NCBI GenBank assembly: GCA_017548605.1
Contig: JAFYZT010000040.1
Location: forward strand, 310,001-374,000
DNA: 64,000 bases
Reading direction: 5' to 3'
Source: Prevotella sp.
GTDB lineage: Bacteria > Bacteroidota > Bacteroidia > Bacteroidales > Bacteroidaceae
The notes under the pieces were generated by a model. That model saw nothing but the letters and a program-made list of their open reading frames with translations. It did not search any database and was not told the origin of the DNA. This document shows, one piece after another, positions 12,041 to 18,597 of the stretch. The first letter of the stretch is position 1. Every line of letters begins with the position of its first letter. The position numbers and the translations under genes were made by a program.

Positions 12041-12105
12041 AAGATTAGAAGATTAAAAAATTAAAAAATTATAAGATTAAGAGATTTAAAGATTAAAAGA
12101 TTGAT
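12028..12105. repeat. agattaaaagattataagatt array
   Basis: About 75 bp built from degenerate agatt-aaaa-agatt/aaaaatt units, overlapping the last codons of the hydrolase gene. It is the same family as 2031-2070 and 26028-26064. Confidence 0.7.
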
Positions 12106-12128
12106 TAAGCGGTAGGTTATTGAAAAAA

Positions 12129-12151
12129 AGAGTGGGAATTATTCCCACTCT
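12129..12151 (-). terminator. Terminator of guaA, overlapping its stop codon
   Basis: A perfect 11-bp stem AGAGTGGGAAT / ATTCCCACTCT with a one-base loop, followed on the minus strand by TTTTTTTCA. The guaA stop TAA (12141-12139) is inside the hairpin. It could also stop rightward transcripts from the hydrolase gene. Confidence 0.85.
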
Positions 12152-13860
12152 ATTGTTGATGGCGGTTTGGAGGAAATGTCGTAACAGACGCGGTTAACTC
12201 CTTTTACCTTATTTATTATCTCATTAGATACCTTGGCCATGAAGTCGTAGGGAAGGTGTGCCCAGTCGGCTGTCATGGCATCTGTGCTGGTTACCGCCCT
12301 CAGTGCCACGGGATGTTCATAAGTTCTTTCATCGCCCATGACACCTACGCTACGCACGGTGGAAAGGAGTATGGCTCCCGCCTGCCATATCTGGTCATAA
12401 AGAGAGACCTCAATTGAGTTTGATGGGTTAGAGGAGAGCGGTGAGGACTGCTGGGTTGTTGGCACGCCGGCAGCGAGGACACGTCGGGCCTCTTCGCCAG
12501 ACAGTTTAACCTTATATTCACGTAGTGAACGGATATAGATATCGTCGGCATCCTGAAGGATACGTACCTTTTCCGGCGTGATGTCGCCAAGGATACGCAC
12601 AGCCAGTCCCGGTCCCGGGAATGGGTGGCGTGTGATAAGATGTTCCGGCATTCCCATCTGTCGCCCTACCCTGCGCACCTCATCCTTGAAGAGCCATTTC
12701 AGGGGTTCGCACAGCTGGAGGTGCATCTCTTTTGGAAGTCCACCCACATTATGGTGGCTTTTGATGACTTTTCCCGTGATGTTGAGGCTTTCTATGCGGT
12801 CGGGGTAGATGGTACCCTGAGCCAGCCATCGAGCATCGGTTATTTTCTTTGCTTCCGCGTTGAATACTTCGATGAAGTCGCGTCCGATGATTTTGCGTTT
12901 CTGTTCCGGGTCGCTGACACCCTTGAGATCATTGAAGAACCGTTCGCTGGCATCCACACCGATGACATTCAGTCCCAGTCCCTTATAATCCTCCATGACC
13001 TGAGTGAACTCGTTCTTGCGCAACATGCCATGGTCAACAAAGATACAAGTGAGGTTACTACCTATGGCTTTGTTGAGCAAAACTGCCGCCACCGATGAGT
13101 CGACACCCCCAGAGAGACCCAATATCACCCGGTCGCTACCCAGCTGTTCCTTCAGTTCTGCCACCGTGGTGTCGACGAACGATGCCGCGCTCCAATCCTG
13201 GCGAGAGCCGCAGATATCAACCACGAAGTTTTTCAGCAGCTGAAAACCCTGAATGGTATGGAACACCTCGGGATGGAATTGAACGGCCCAAACTTTGTTG
13301 AGTGTTGAATGTTGAATGTTGACTGTTGAATTGTCGCTTTGCGATGAAGAATTATCCAATTGAGAATGACGGGTATTGAGGGGTGCTTGGGCACTCCAGT
13401 AGGCCGCATATTTCACATCGGCGGTAGAGGCGATACACTCATAACCCAGGGGGATGGCCGTGATAGTATCGCCGTGGCTCATCCACACCTGCGAGTGTTG
13501 CTCAAAGCCGCGGAACAGCAGGTTATTGGTATCCACCGTCTGAAGGTGTGCACGACCATATTCTCGTGAACCGGCTTTTTCCACCTTACCCCCGTTAGTG
13601 TGAGCAATGTACTGTGCCCCATAGCAGATGCCCAGAACAGGAATACGTCCCACAAACTGCGAGAGGTCGACCTTGAACGCCTCAGGGTCGTGAACAGAGA
13701 AGGGTGAACCACTGAGAATGACACCAATGACCGACGGGTCGTCGTTGGGGAATTTATTATAAGGTAATATCTCGCAGAACGTATCAAGTTCGCGTACGCG
13801 CCGTCCAATGAGTTGGGTGGTCTGTGAGCCAAAGTCGAGAATGATGATTTTCTGTTGCAT
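12139..13860 (-). CDS. guaA: GMP synthase (glutamine-hydrolysing) with two in-frame repeat insertions
   Basis: Converts XMP to GMP using glutamine and ATP in purine synthesis. Class I amidotransferase domain: GSQTTQL, nucleophile VLGICYGAQ (C79), FHPEV (H196, E198). ATP-pyrophosphatase domain: LSGGVDSS P-loop (250-256), [11 protein letters not shown], then the dimerisation domain ending PPSTIEWE. I start at 13860 ([13 protein letters not shown]). The protein is 573 residues where about 510-525 is usual. The excess is mainly in residues about 161-188 ([14 protein letters not shown] onward) and about 469-482 ([12 protein letters not shown]). Both are encoded by DNA resembling intergenic repeat families, and both sit in non-catalytic stretches just before conserved segments ([10 protein letters not shown] and [14 protein letters not shown]). 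Confidence 0.95.
   Translation of the reverse strand: MQQKIIILDFGSQTTQLIGRRVRELDTFCEILPYNKFPNDDPSVIGVILSGSPFSVHDPEAFKVDLSQFVGRIPVLGICYGAQYIAHTNGGKVEKAGSREYGRAHLQTVDTNNLLFRGFEQHSQVWMSHGDTITAIPLGYECIASTADVKYAAYWSAQAPLNTRHSQLDNSSSQSDNSTVNIQHSTLNKVWAVQFHPEVFHTIQGFQLLKNFVVDICGSRQDWSAASFVDTTVAELKEQLGSDRVILGLSGGVDSSVAAVLLNKAIGSNLTCIFVDHGMLRKNEFTQVMEDYKGLGLNVIGVDASERFFNDLKGVSDPEQKRKIIGRDFIEVFNAEAKKITDARWLAQGTIYPDRIESLNITGKVIKSHHNVGGLPKEMHLQLCEPLKWLFKDEVRRVGRQMGMPEHLITRHPFPGPGLAVRILGDITPEKVRILQDADDIYIRSLREYKVKLSGEEARRVLAAGVPTTQQSSPLSSNPSNSIEVSLYDQIWQAGAILLSTVRSVGVMGDERTYEHPVALRAVTSTDAMTADWAHLPYDFMAKVSNEIINKVKGVNRVCYDISSKPPSTIEWE
12412..12453 (-). repeat. In-frame insertion 2 in guaA (ggttagaggagag type)
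   Basis: Plus-strand DNA gggttagaggagagcggtgag resembles the ggggtgagag family at 21303. It encodes [12 protein letters not shown] within the dimerisation domain. Confidence 0.55.
13297..13380 (-). repeat. In-frame insertion 1 in guaA (ttgaatgttgaat + TCGCT/GCGA hairpin)
   Basis: The plus strand reads gttgagtgttgaatgttgaa, then tgactgttgaattgTCGCtttGCGAtgaag. The same arrangement occurs intergenically at 47444-47500 and, inverted, at 39419-39480. It encodes about 28 residues rich in N, S, Q and H. Confidence 0.8.
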
Positions 13861-13936
13861 GTGTTTAATATTTTGGAGCAAGGGGTAATGGGCAGAGGAT
13901 ACCTAATTACCCACCATGAATTATGTTTTTGAATTA

Positions 13937-14674
13937 TTAATTGCTCATTATGAACTGTTCTGCCTGAGTGAGGGAATCGATTTTTCCCACATCGAGGAGA
14001 CGCAGGTCTTGTTGGACAACCGCTTTTATTTTGTGTGTGGCGCAGGTGGAGAGGTAGAAATCGATGATGGGAAATCGTTCCGGCCACTCGTCCATGATGG
14101 GGAAGAGAGATGGTGAGAGCAGGTGAATGCCCGAGAATGCCAGTCGTTGCAGCTGGTTGTTTTCATCCGCCCCCTTCACCCATGGATGAGGTGACCTTAT
14201 CTCTCCTGTCGTCATGTTTTTCCATCCCACCAGCAGCATGTCGTCATTGAAGAGCAGTCGTCTGGATGACGGTCGGTCGCTGACGAGCAGTGTGGCGTCC
14301 GCTCTACTATTATATAAGGTATCAACTTGTGCGTTGCTCAGGATATCCACATTATGGATGAGCACCGGTTCGTTTTCGTCGAATAGCGGTCGCGCCTTTT
14401 TGATGCCTCCGCCAGTTTCCAACAACATTTCCGATTCATCGCTGATGCGTATGTCGAGGTCGGGGTATTCTGTTATGTTGAGGAACTCGATGATTTGGTT
14501 GGCGAAGTGATGCACATTAACGACCAACCTTGTGATGCCGGCCATGCTCATTTTCTGGAGCACATGGCACAAAAGAGGCTGTCCCGCCACTGTGACGAGT
14601 GCTTTTGGCATCGTGTCGGTGAGCGGTCGGAGTCTGGTGCCCAGTCCAGCAGCAAATATCATGGCCTGCTTCAT
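13937..14674 (-). CDS. Sugar-phosphate nucleotidyltransferase (MurU/GMPP-like)
   Basis: A cytoplasmic NDP-sugar pyrophosphorylase-like enzyme. The signature MIFAAGLGTRLRPLTDTMPKAL is at the N-terminus (G-x-G-T-R-x-x-P-x-T with the P-K-A-L lysine). It is followed by a GGGIKKARPLF segment and the metal-binding VHN-D type strand LIHNVDIL. The 245-residue length fits the MurNAc-1-P uridylyltransferase / mannose-1-P guanylyltransferase-like group without a C-terminal beta-helix. I chose the ATG at 14674 (MKQAMIFAAG); the upstream MYFCT start would leave little leader after the TACTTTTG at 14686-14679. The sugar-kinase partner often found beside MurU is not adjacent. The exact sugar is uncertain. 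Confidence 0.85.
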   Translation of the reverse strand: MKQAMIFAAGLGTRLRPLTDTMPKALVTVAGQPLLCHVLQKMSMAGITRLVVNVHHFANQIIEFLNITEYPDLDIRISDESEMLLETGGGIKKARPLFDENEPVLIHNVDILSNAQVDTLYNSRADATLLVSDRPSSRRLLFNDDMLLVGWKNMTTGEIRSPHPWVKGADENNQLQRLAFSGIHLLSPSLFPIMDEWPERFPIIDFYLSTCATHKIKAVVQQDLRLLDVGKIDSLTQAEQFIMSN

Positions 14675-14928
14675 GGTGCAAAAGTACACAATAATCTTGA
14701 GAATGAAGAAGATATTAGGGATTTTTGATGAAATGAGAATTGAAGAGAAAAGTTTGAAGAATATTGGTTAATCATCATTCATCTGTTTTTATCGTACAAT
14801 ATACATTTCACCAATTGTGTGGGCACACAGACTGTATTTTAATATTTATTAACTATTAGAATTTATCTGATAATCAATAAGTTACAAAATTGTTACAAAA
14901 ATCACGAAAAAAAATCATAAAAAAGTGA

Positions 14929-14958
14929 TTGGGGTATAAAAAAAAGTATTTACCTTTG
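14929..14958 (+). promoter_or_regulatory. Strong promoter of the small Ala-rich lipoprotein
   Basis: TTG (14929-14931) and TACCTTTG (14951-14958), spacer 19 bp, in very AT-rich DNA. The gap 14675-15010 (336 bp) otherwise holds the divergent nucleotidyltransferase promoter and a small inverted repeat, TGTG-tggg-CACA, near 14817. Confidence 0.65.
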
Positions 14959-15010
14959 CAGCGTTTTAATAAACAACTGATTGTTTTACAGATTTAAAAA
15001 GCAAAGAAAA

Positions 15011-15235
15011 ATGAAAAAATTGGTATTTATGTTCGTAGCTATGGCTGCTATCTCTTTCGCTTCTTGCGATTCGAAGAAAGCTGGTGAGGCTGTTGAGGCT
15101 GCCGCTGACTCTATCACTGCTGCCGCTGACAGCACTGTTGAGGCTGTGACCGACTCTATCAAAGCTGCCGCTGACAGCGCCGTTGCCACTGTTGACAGTG
15201 CTGCTACCGCTGCTGTTGATAGCCTGAAGAAGTAA
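15011..15235 (+). CDS. Small Ala-rich lipoprotein with seven-residue repeats
   Basis: 74 residues from ATG 15011 (MKKLVFMFVAMAAISFASC). The lipobox SFASC predicts a lipoprotein with Cys19 acylated. The mature part is almost entirely A, D, S, V and T in a seven-residue pattern of the form xAAADSx (AAADSIT, AAADSTV, EAVTDSI, KAAADSA, VATVDSA), ending DSLKK. This suggests one long amphipathic helix or coiled coil in the periplasm. A strong promoter and a strong terminator flank it, so it is a single, probably abundant transcript. I do not recognise a family and give no function; a structural role comparable to Lpp-like proteins is only a guess. Confidence 0.85.
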   Translation: MKKLVFMFVAMAAISFASCDSKKAGEAVEAAADSITAAADSTVEAVTDSIKAAADSAVATVDSAATAAVDSLKK

Positions 15236-15260
15236 TTTACGAACAGTAAATGAGAGAAAT

Positions 15261-15294
15261 GACCGCAGGACGATAGTTCTGCGGTCGATTTTTT
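15261..15294 (+). terminator. Rho-independent terminator
   Basis: Arms GACCGCAG and CTGCGGTC with a 10-nt loop, followed by GATTTTTTAT. It is 25 bp after the small lipoprotein stop. Confidence 0.9.
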
Positions 15295-15298
15295 ATAG

Positions 15299-15368
15299 CC
15301 TCCCCCTGGCCCTCCTGTAGAGGGGGAATTTAAAGCCTCCCCCTACCTCCTCCATTAGAGGGGAATTA
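15299..15368. repeat. CCTCCCCCT palindromic elements
   Basis: Two variant units (CCTCCCCCTGGCCCTCC-tgta-GAGGGGG and CCTCCCCCTACCTCCTCC-atta-GAGGGG) of the palindromic family lie between two terminators, outside any transcript that I can define. Confidence 0.65.
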
Positions 15369-15390
15369 TGAAAGAATGAAAATAAAAAAA

Positions 15391-15416
15391 CCTTCCCTGT
15401 GTGGGGAAGGTTTTTT
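15391..15416. terminator. Bidirectional terminator
   Basis: CCTTCCC-tgtgt-GGGAAGG flanked by AAAAAAA on the left and TTTTTT on the right, so it works in either direction. It ends the leftward export-lipoprotein gene. Confidence 0.85.
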
Positions 15417-15438
15417 GTATCATATGTATTGAAGAATA

Positions 15439-16239
15439 TTAATTTCTGAGGATGTTGACCAGCAGTGATGCCACTGAAGTGACAATACCAATGAACGAGA
15501 ACCAGATGGTGGTAGAAGAACCGATACCTGAGTTTTTCGCCCTCACACTGTTAGGTTCGATATAAAGAATGTCGTTCTGCTGGAGATAGTAATACGGAGA
15601 GTTGATAAGGTTGGCATCGGTGAGGTTCAGACGGTGTACCGATTTCTGACCTGTAGCATCCTCACGGATGAGCATCACATTCTCGCGTTTACCATAGATA
15701 GTGAGGTCGCCAGCACTTGCCAGAGCCTCGGGAATAGACATTTTCTCTGTTGTTACAGGAATAACTTTTGGACTTCCCACCTCACCCCAGATAGTGACAC
15801 GGTAGCTTGACATAGTAACGGTGACCACCGGTTTTTCTGTCTTTGCAAGATATGGAGCTATTTTCTGCTCGATGAGATCCTGACATTCCGTTTTTGTCAG
15901 TCCCACGACATGTAATTTTCCTACTACGGGGAAATTGATATCGCCATTGTTATCGACGAGGTATCCCTGCAATGAACCACCTGTTGATGTAATTGACCCA
16001 TCAGATCCCATGTTTCTCGACACGGTAAGATTGAAAGGTGCGGAAGCCTGTGGATTGGTAGTATGCACAGTAATGTGAAGCATGTCTTTAGGCATGATTC
16101 GTGCGTCAAACAACCCTCTTGATGCTGCGAAGCTGATGGAGTCAGCATTTTGGAAATAAGGTATTTGCTTGCTCGTAGTACAACTGCCGGCGAACAATAT
16201 CATAGCCATGGCTACGATGGGAAAGATAAATTTCTTCAT
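15439..16239 (-). CDS. Polysaccharide export outer-membrane lipoprotein (Wza/BexD-like)
   Basis: 266 residues from ATG 16239 (MKKFIFPIVAMAMILFAGSC), lipoprotein with Cys20 acylated. A Poly_export domain (about residues 40-140, MPKDMLHITVHTT; DINFPVVGKLHVVGLTKTE) is followed by an SLBB-like beta-grasp region (VTIWGEVGSPKVIPVTTEKMSIPEALASAG) and a C-terminal hydrophobic stretch (SFIGIVTSVASLLVNIL). Family members form the outer-membrane channel for capsule or exopolysaccharide export together with a Wzc-like kinase. No such partner or glycosyltransferase lies nearby, so this copy is an orphan. An upstream in-frame start at 16386 only translates the gagtgagg array and is rejected. Confidence 0.88.
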   Translation of the reverse strand: MKKFIFPIVAMAMILFAGSCTTSKQIPYFQNADSISFAASRGLFDARIMPKDMLHITVHTTNPQASAPFNLTVSRNMGSDGSITSTGGSLQGYLVDNNGDINFPVVGKLHVVGLTKTECQDLIEQKIAPYLAKTEKPVVTVTMSSYRVTIWGEVGSPKVIPVTTEKMSIPEALASAGDLTIYGKRENVMLIREDATGQKSVHRLNLTDANLINSPYYYLQQNDILYIEPNSVRAKNSGIGSSTTIWFSFIGIVTSVASLLVNILRN

Positions 16240-16265
16240 GTTGAGCCTATTTTTATAATTTTTTG

Positions 16266-16297
16266 CAAAAGTACTTCTATTTTTTGATACTAGCAAA
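16266..16297 (-). promoter_or_regulatory. Promoter of the export lipoprotein
   Basis: On the minus strand TTTG (16297-16294) precedes TACTTTTG (16273-16266) with a 20-bp spacer. The ATG is 27 bp downstream. Confidence 0.65.
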
Positions 16298-16307
16298 TTT
16301 TTGAAGA

Positions 16308-16375
16308 GTAAAAAGGGAAAAAAGAGTGAGGAGTGAGGAGCGATGAGTGATGAATGAGGAGCGATGAGATGTATA
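16308..16375. repeat. gagtgagg/gcgatgagtgat array
   Basis: gagtaaaaagggaaaaaa is followed by gagtgag-gagtgag-gagcgat-gagtgat-gaatgag-gagcgat-gag. This belongs to the gagtgac family and lies between the two divergent promoters. Confidence 0.75.
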
Positions 16376-16410
16376 ATAGGCTTCACCTCAACGAAAAAAA
16401 AAAGATTTAT

Positions 16411-16441
16411 TTTGTATTGTCTTCGGTTTGCACTATCTTTG
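16411..16441 (+). promoter_or_regulatory. Promoter of the acyl-CoA synthetase gene
   Basis: TTTG (16411-16414) and TATCTTTG (16434-16441), spacer 19 bp; the ATG is 34 bp downstream. Confidence 0.7.
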
Positions 16442-16475
16442 CAAAAGAAAGAACAATCTTAAACCTAAATAGTCT

Positions 16476-18536
16476 ATGATTAACAGACAACTTCTTCAAC
16501 CCGAGAGCATCGTGGTCATCGGTGGTTCCAACAACATACACAAGCCAGGTGGAGCCGTGGTTCGCAACCTTCTTCAAGGCGGTTATAAAGGAACCCTGCG
16601 CATTGTCAACCCCAAAGAAGACGAGGTGCAGGGCATCAAAGTGTTTCACGATGCCAAGGAAATACCGCCCACCGATTTGGCCATTCTGGTGGTAGCCGCC
16701 AAATACTGTCCCGACTACGTGGAGCTCTTAGCCGCGGAGAAAGAAGTGAGAGCATTCATCATTATCTCAGCAGGTTTCGGCGAGGAAACGAAAGCCGGTG
16801 CTGCGCTGGAGCAACGTATCCTCGACACCTGTGAACGTTATGGAGCCGCACTGATTGGGCCCAACTGCATCGGTCTGCTCACCGAGTGGCACCACAGCGT
16901 GTTCACCAAGCCCATCCCCCAGTTAAACCCGCAGGGTGTGGATTTCATCAGCGGCAGCGGTGCCACAGCTGTATTCATTCTGGAAAGTGCCGTCATCAAA
17001 GGGTTGCAATTCCGTTCCGTATGGAGCATCGGCAATGGCAAACAGATAGGCATCGAAGACGTGTTGCAGTATATGGATGAACAATTTGACCCCGAAACCG
17101 ACTCGAAGGTGAAGCTATTGTACATCGAAAATATCGCCAACCCCGATAAATTACTCTTCCATGCCGCCTCGCTCATCCGTAAGGGTTGTCGCATTGCTGC
17201 CATCAAGGCCGGCAGTTCGGAAAGTGGCAGTCGTGCCGCCTCGTCACATACCGGAGCCATCGCGTCGAGTGACTCCGCTGTAGAGGCCCTTTTCCGCAAG
17301 GCCGGCATCGTGAGGTGTTTTTCGCGTGAGGAGCTGACTACCGTAGGATGCATCTTCACCCTCCCTCCATTGACCGGTAAGAACTTTGCCATAGTGACCC
17401 ATGCCGGCGGTCCCGGTGTGATGCTCACCGACGCTCTGTCGAAAGGCGGTTTGCAAGTGCCCCCCATCAGCGGTCCTGAGACCGACGAATTGAAGAGCAA
17501 GCTCTTTGCCGGTGCCTCCGTGGCCAACCCTATTGATATCCTCGCCACCGGCACGCCTGAGCAATTAGGTGTAGCCATAGACTATTGCGAGAACCATTTC
17601 GACAATATCGATGCCATCATGGTCATCTTCGGGACTCCCGGTCTGGTTCAGTTGTACGAGACCTACGACGTGTTGCACAAGAAAATCCTGGAGTGCAAAA
17701 AACCAGTGTTCCCCATTCTCCCATCTTTGCACACAGCTGGTCCTGAGGTGGAAGAGTTCCTGAAGAAAGGACACGTGAATTTCAGCGACGAGGTGACATT
17801 GGCCACCGCCCTGACGCAGGTCATGCGCACGCCAGCACCTGCCTCACCTGAGATAGAGTTGTTCGGTGTAGATGTACCGCGTATACGCGAGATTATCGGC
17901 GGTATCAAGAACAACGGATATATCTCGCCCGAATTGGTTCACGACCTGCTTTCTTGTGCCGGTATCCCCATGGTGCCTGAGATGGTTAGTGCCGACAAAA
18001 ACACCCTGGTGGAGTTTGCCGAGAAAGTAGGTTATCCCGTGGTGGCCAAAGTAGTCGGCCCCGTCCACAAGAGCGACGTTGGTGGCGTTGCCCTAAACAT
18101 CCGTTCCAAGGAACATCTTGCTTTGGAGTTTGACCGTATGATGAAAATCGAAGATGCCACTGCGGTAATGGTACAGAAGATGATCAGTGGCACCGAGTTG
18201 TTCATTGGTGCCAAGTATGAACCCCGTTTCGGCCATGTGGTACTCTGCGGTCTTGGTGGTATCTTTGTTGAAGTTTTGAAAGATGTGTCGAGTGGTTTGG
18301 CACCCCTCTCCTATGCCGAGGCATATTCAATGATTCACTCATTGCGTGGTTACAAGATTATTCAGGGTACGCGCGGTCAGTCCGGCATCAACGAGAAACG
18401 TTATGCCGAGATTATCGTCAGACTGAGCACCTTGTTGCGTTTCGCCACAGAGATTAAGGAGATGGATATCAACCCACTGTTGGCCGACAAGGACAATGTG
18501 GTGGCCGTGGATGCGAGAATACTTATTGAACGATAA
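16476..18536 (+). CDS. ADP-forming acyl-CoA synthetase (acetate-CoA ligase type)
   Basis: Interconverts acyl-CoA + ADP + Pi with the free acid + ATP + CoA, giving substrate-level ATP in fermenters. The alpha and beta parts are fused in one 686-residue chain. It has a CoA-binding Rossmann domain (SIVVIGGSNN), a ligase domain with the phospho-histidine segment ASSHTGAIA (H258), then a C-terminal ATP-grasp domain from about 470 (GYPVVAKVVGPVHKSDVGGV; GLGGIFVEVLKD; MDINPLLAD). The N-terminal half also has GPNCIGLL. It is monocistronic between its own promoter and the terminator at 18562. The preferred acid (acetate, propionate or a branched or aryl acid) cannot be read from the sequence. Confidence 0.9.
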   Translation: MINRQLLQPESIVVIGGSNNIHKPGGAVVRNLLQGGYKGTLRIVNPKEDEVQGIKVFHDAKEIPPTDLAILVVAAKYCPDYVELLAAEKEVRAFIIISAGFGEETKAGAALEQRILDTCERYGAALIGPNCIGLLTEWHHSVFTKPIPQLNPQGVDFISGSGATAVFILESAVIKGLQFRSVWSIGNGKQIGIEDVLQYMDEQFDPETDSKVKLLYIENIANPDKLLFHAASLIRKGCRIAAIKAGSSESGSRAASSHTGAIASSDSAVEALFRKAGIVRCFSREELTTVGCIFTLPPLTGKNFAIVTHAGGPGVMLTDALSKGGLQVPPISGPETDELKSKLFAGASVANPIDILATGTPEQLGVAIDYCENHFDNIDAIMVIFGTPGLVQLYETYDVLHKKILECKKPVFPILPSLHTAGPEVEEFLKKGHVNFSDEVTLATALTQVMRTPAPASPEIELFGVDVPRIREIIGGIKNNGYISPELVHDLLSCAGIPMVPEMVSADKNTLVEFAEKVGYPVVAKVVGPVHKSDVGGVALNIRSKEHLALEFDRMMKIEDATAVMVQKMISGTELFIGAKYEPRFGHVVLCGLGGIFVEVLKDVSSGLAPLSYAEAYSMIHSLRGYKIIQGTRGQSGINEKRYAEIIVRLSTLLRFATEIKEMDINPLLADKDNVVAVDARILIER

Positions 18537-18561
18537 AATGAGAGTTTAACATCCAAATAAA

Positions 18562-18597
18562 TAATGAAGCAGGGGAAGTGACTTTCCCTGCTTCATT
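18562..18597. terminator. Shared bidirectional terminator
   Basis: A 12-bp perfect stem AATGAAGCAGGG / CCCTGCTTCATT with an inner GAAGTGACTTT loop, between convergent genes. The stop codon of the leftward gene (18598-18596) overlaps the stem. Confidence 0.8.

Noticed and set aside
12028-12105. Transposon or insertion-sequence scar
   Set aside because: No terminal inverted repeats, target duplication or transposase remnant; the sequence is a degenerate simple array like others in the window.
16240-16386. N-terminal extension of the export lipoprotein to an upstream ATG
   Set aside because: It would translate the gagtgagg repeat and hide the lipoprotein signal; the ATG at 16239 directly follows a good promoter.
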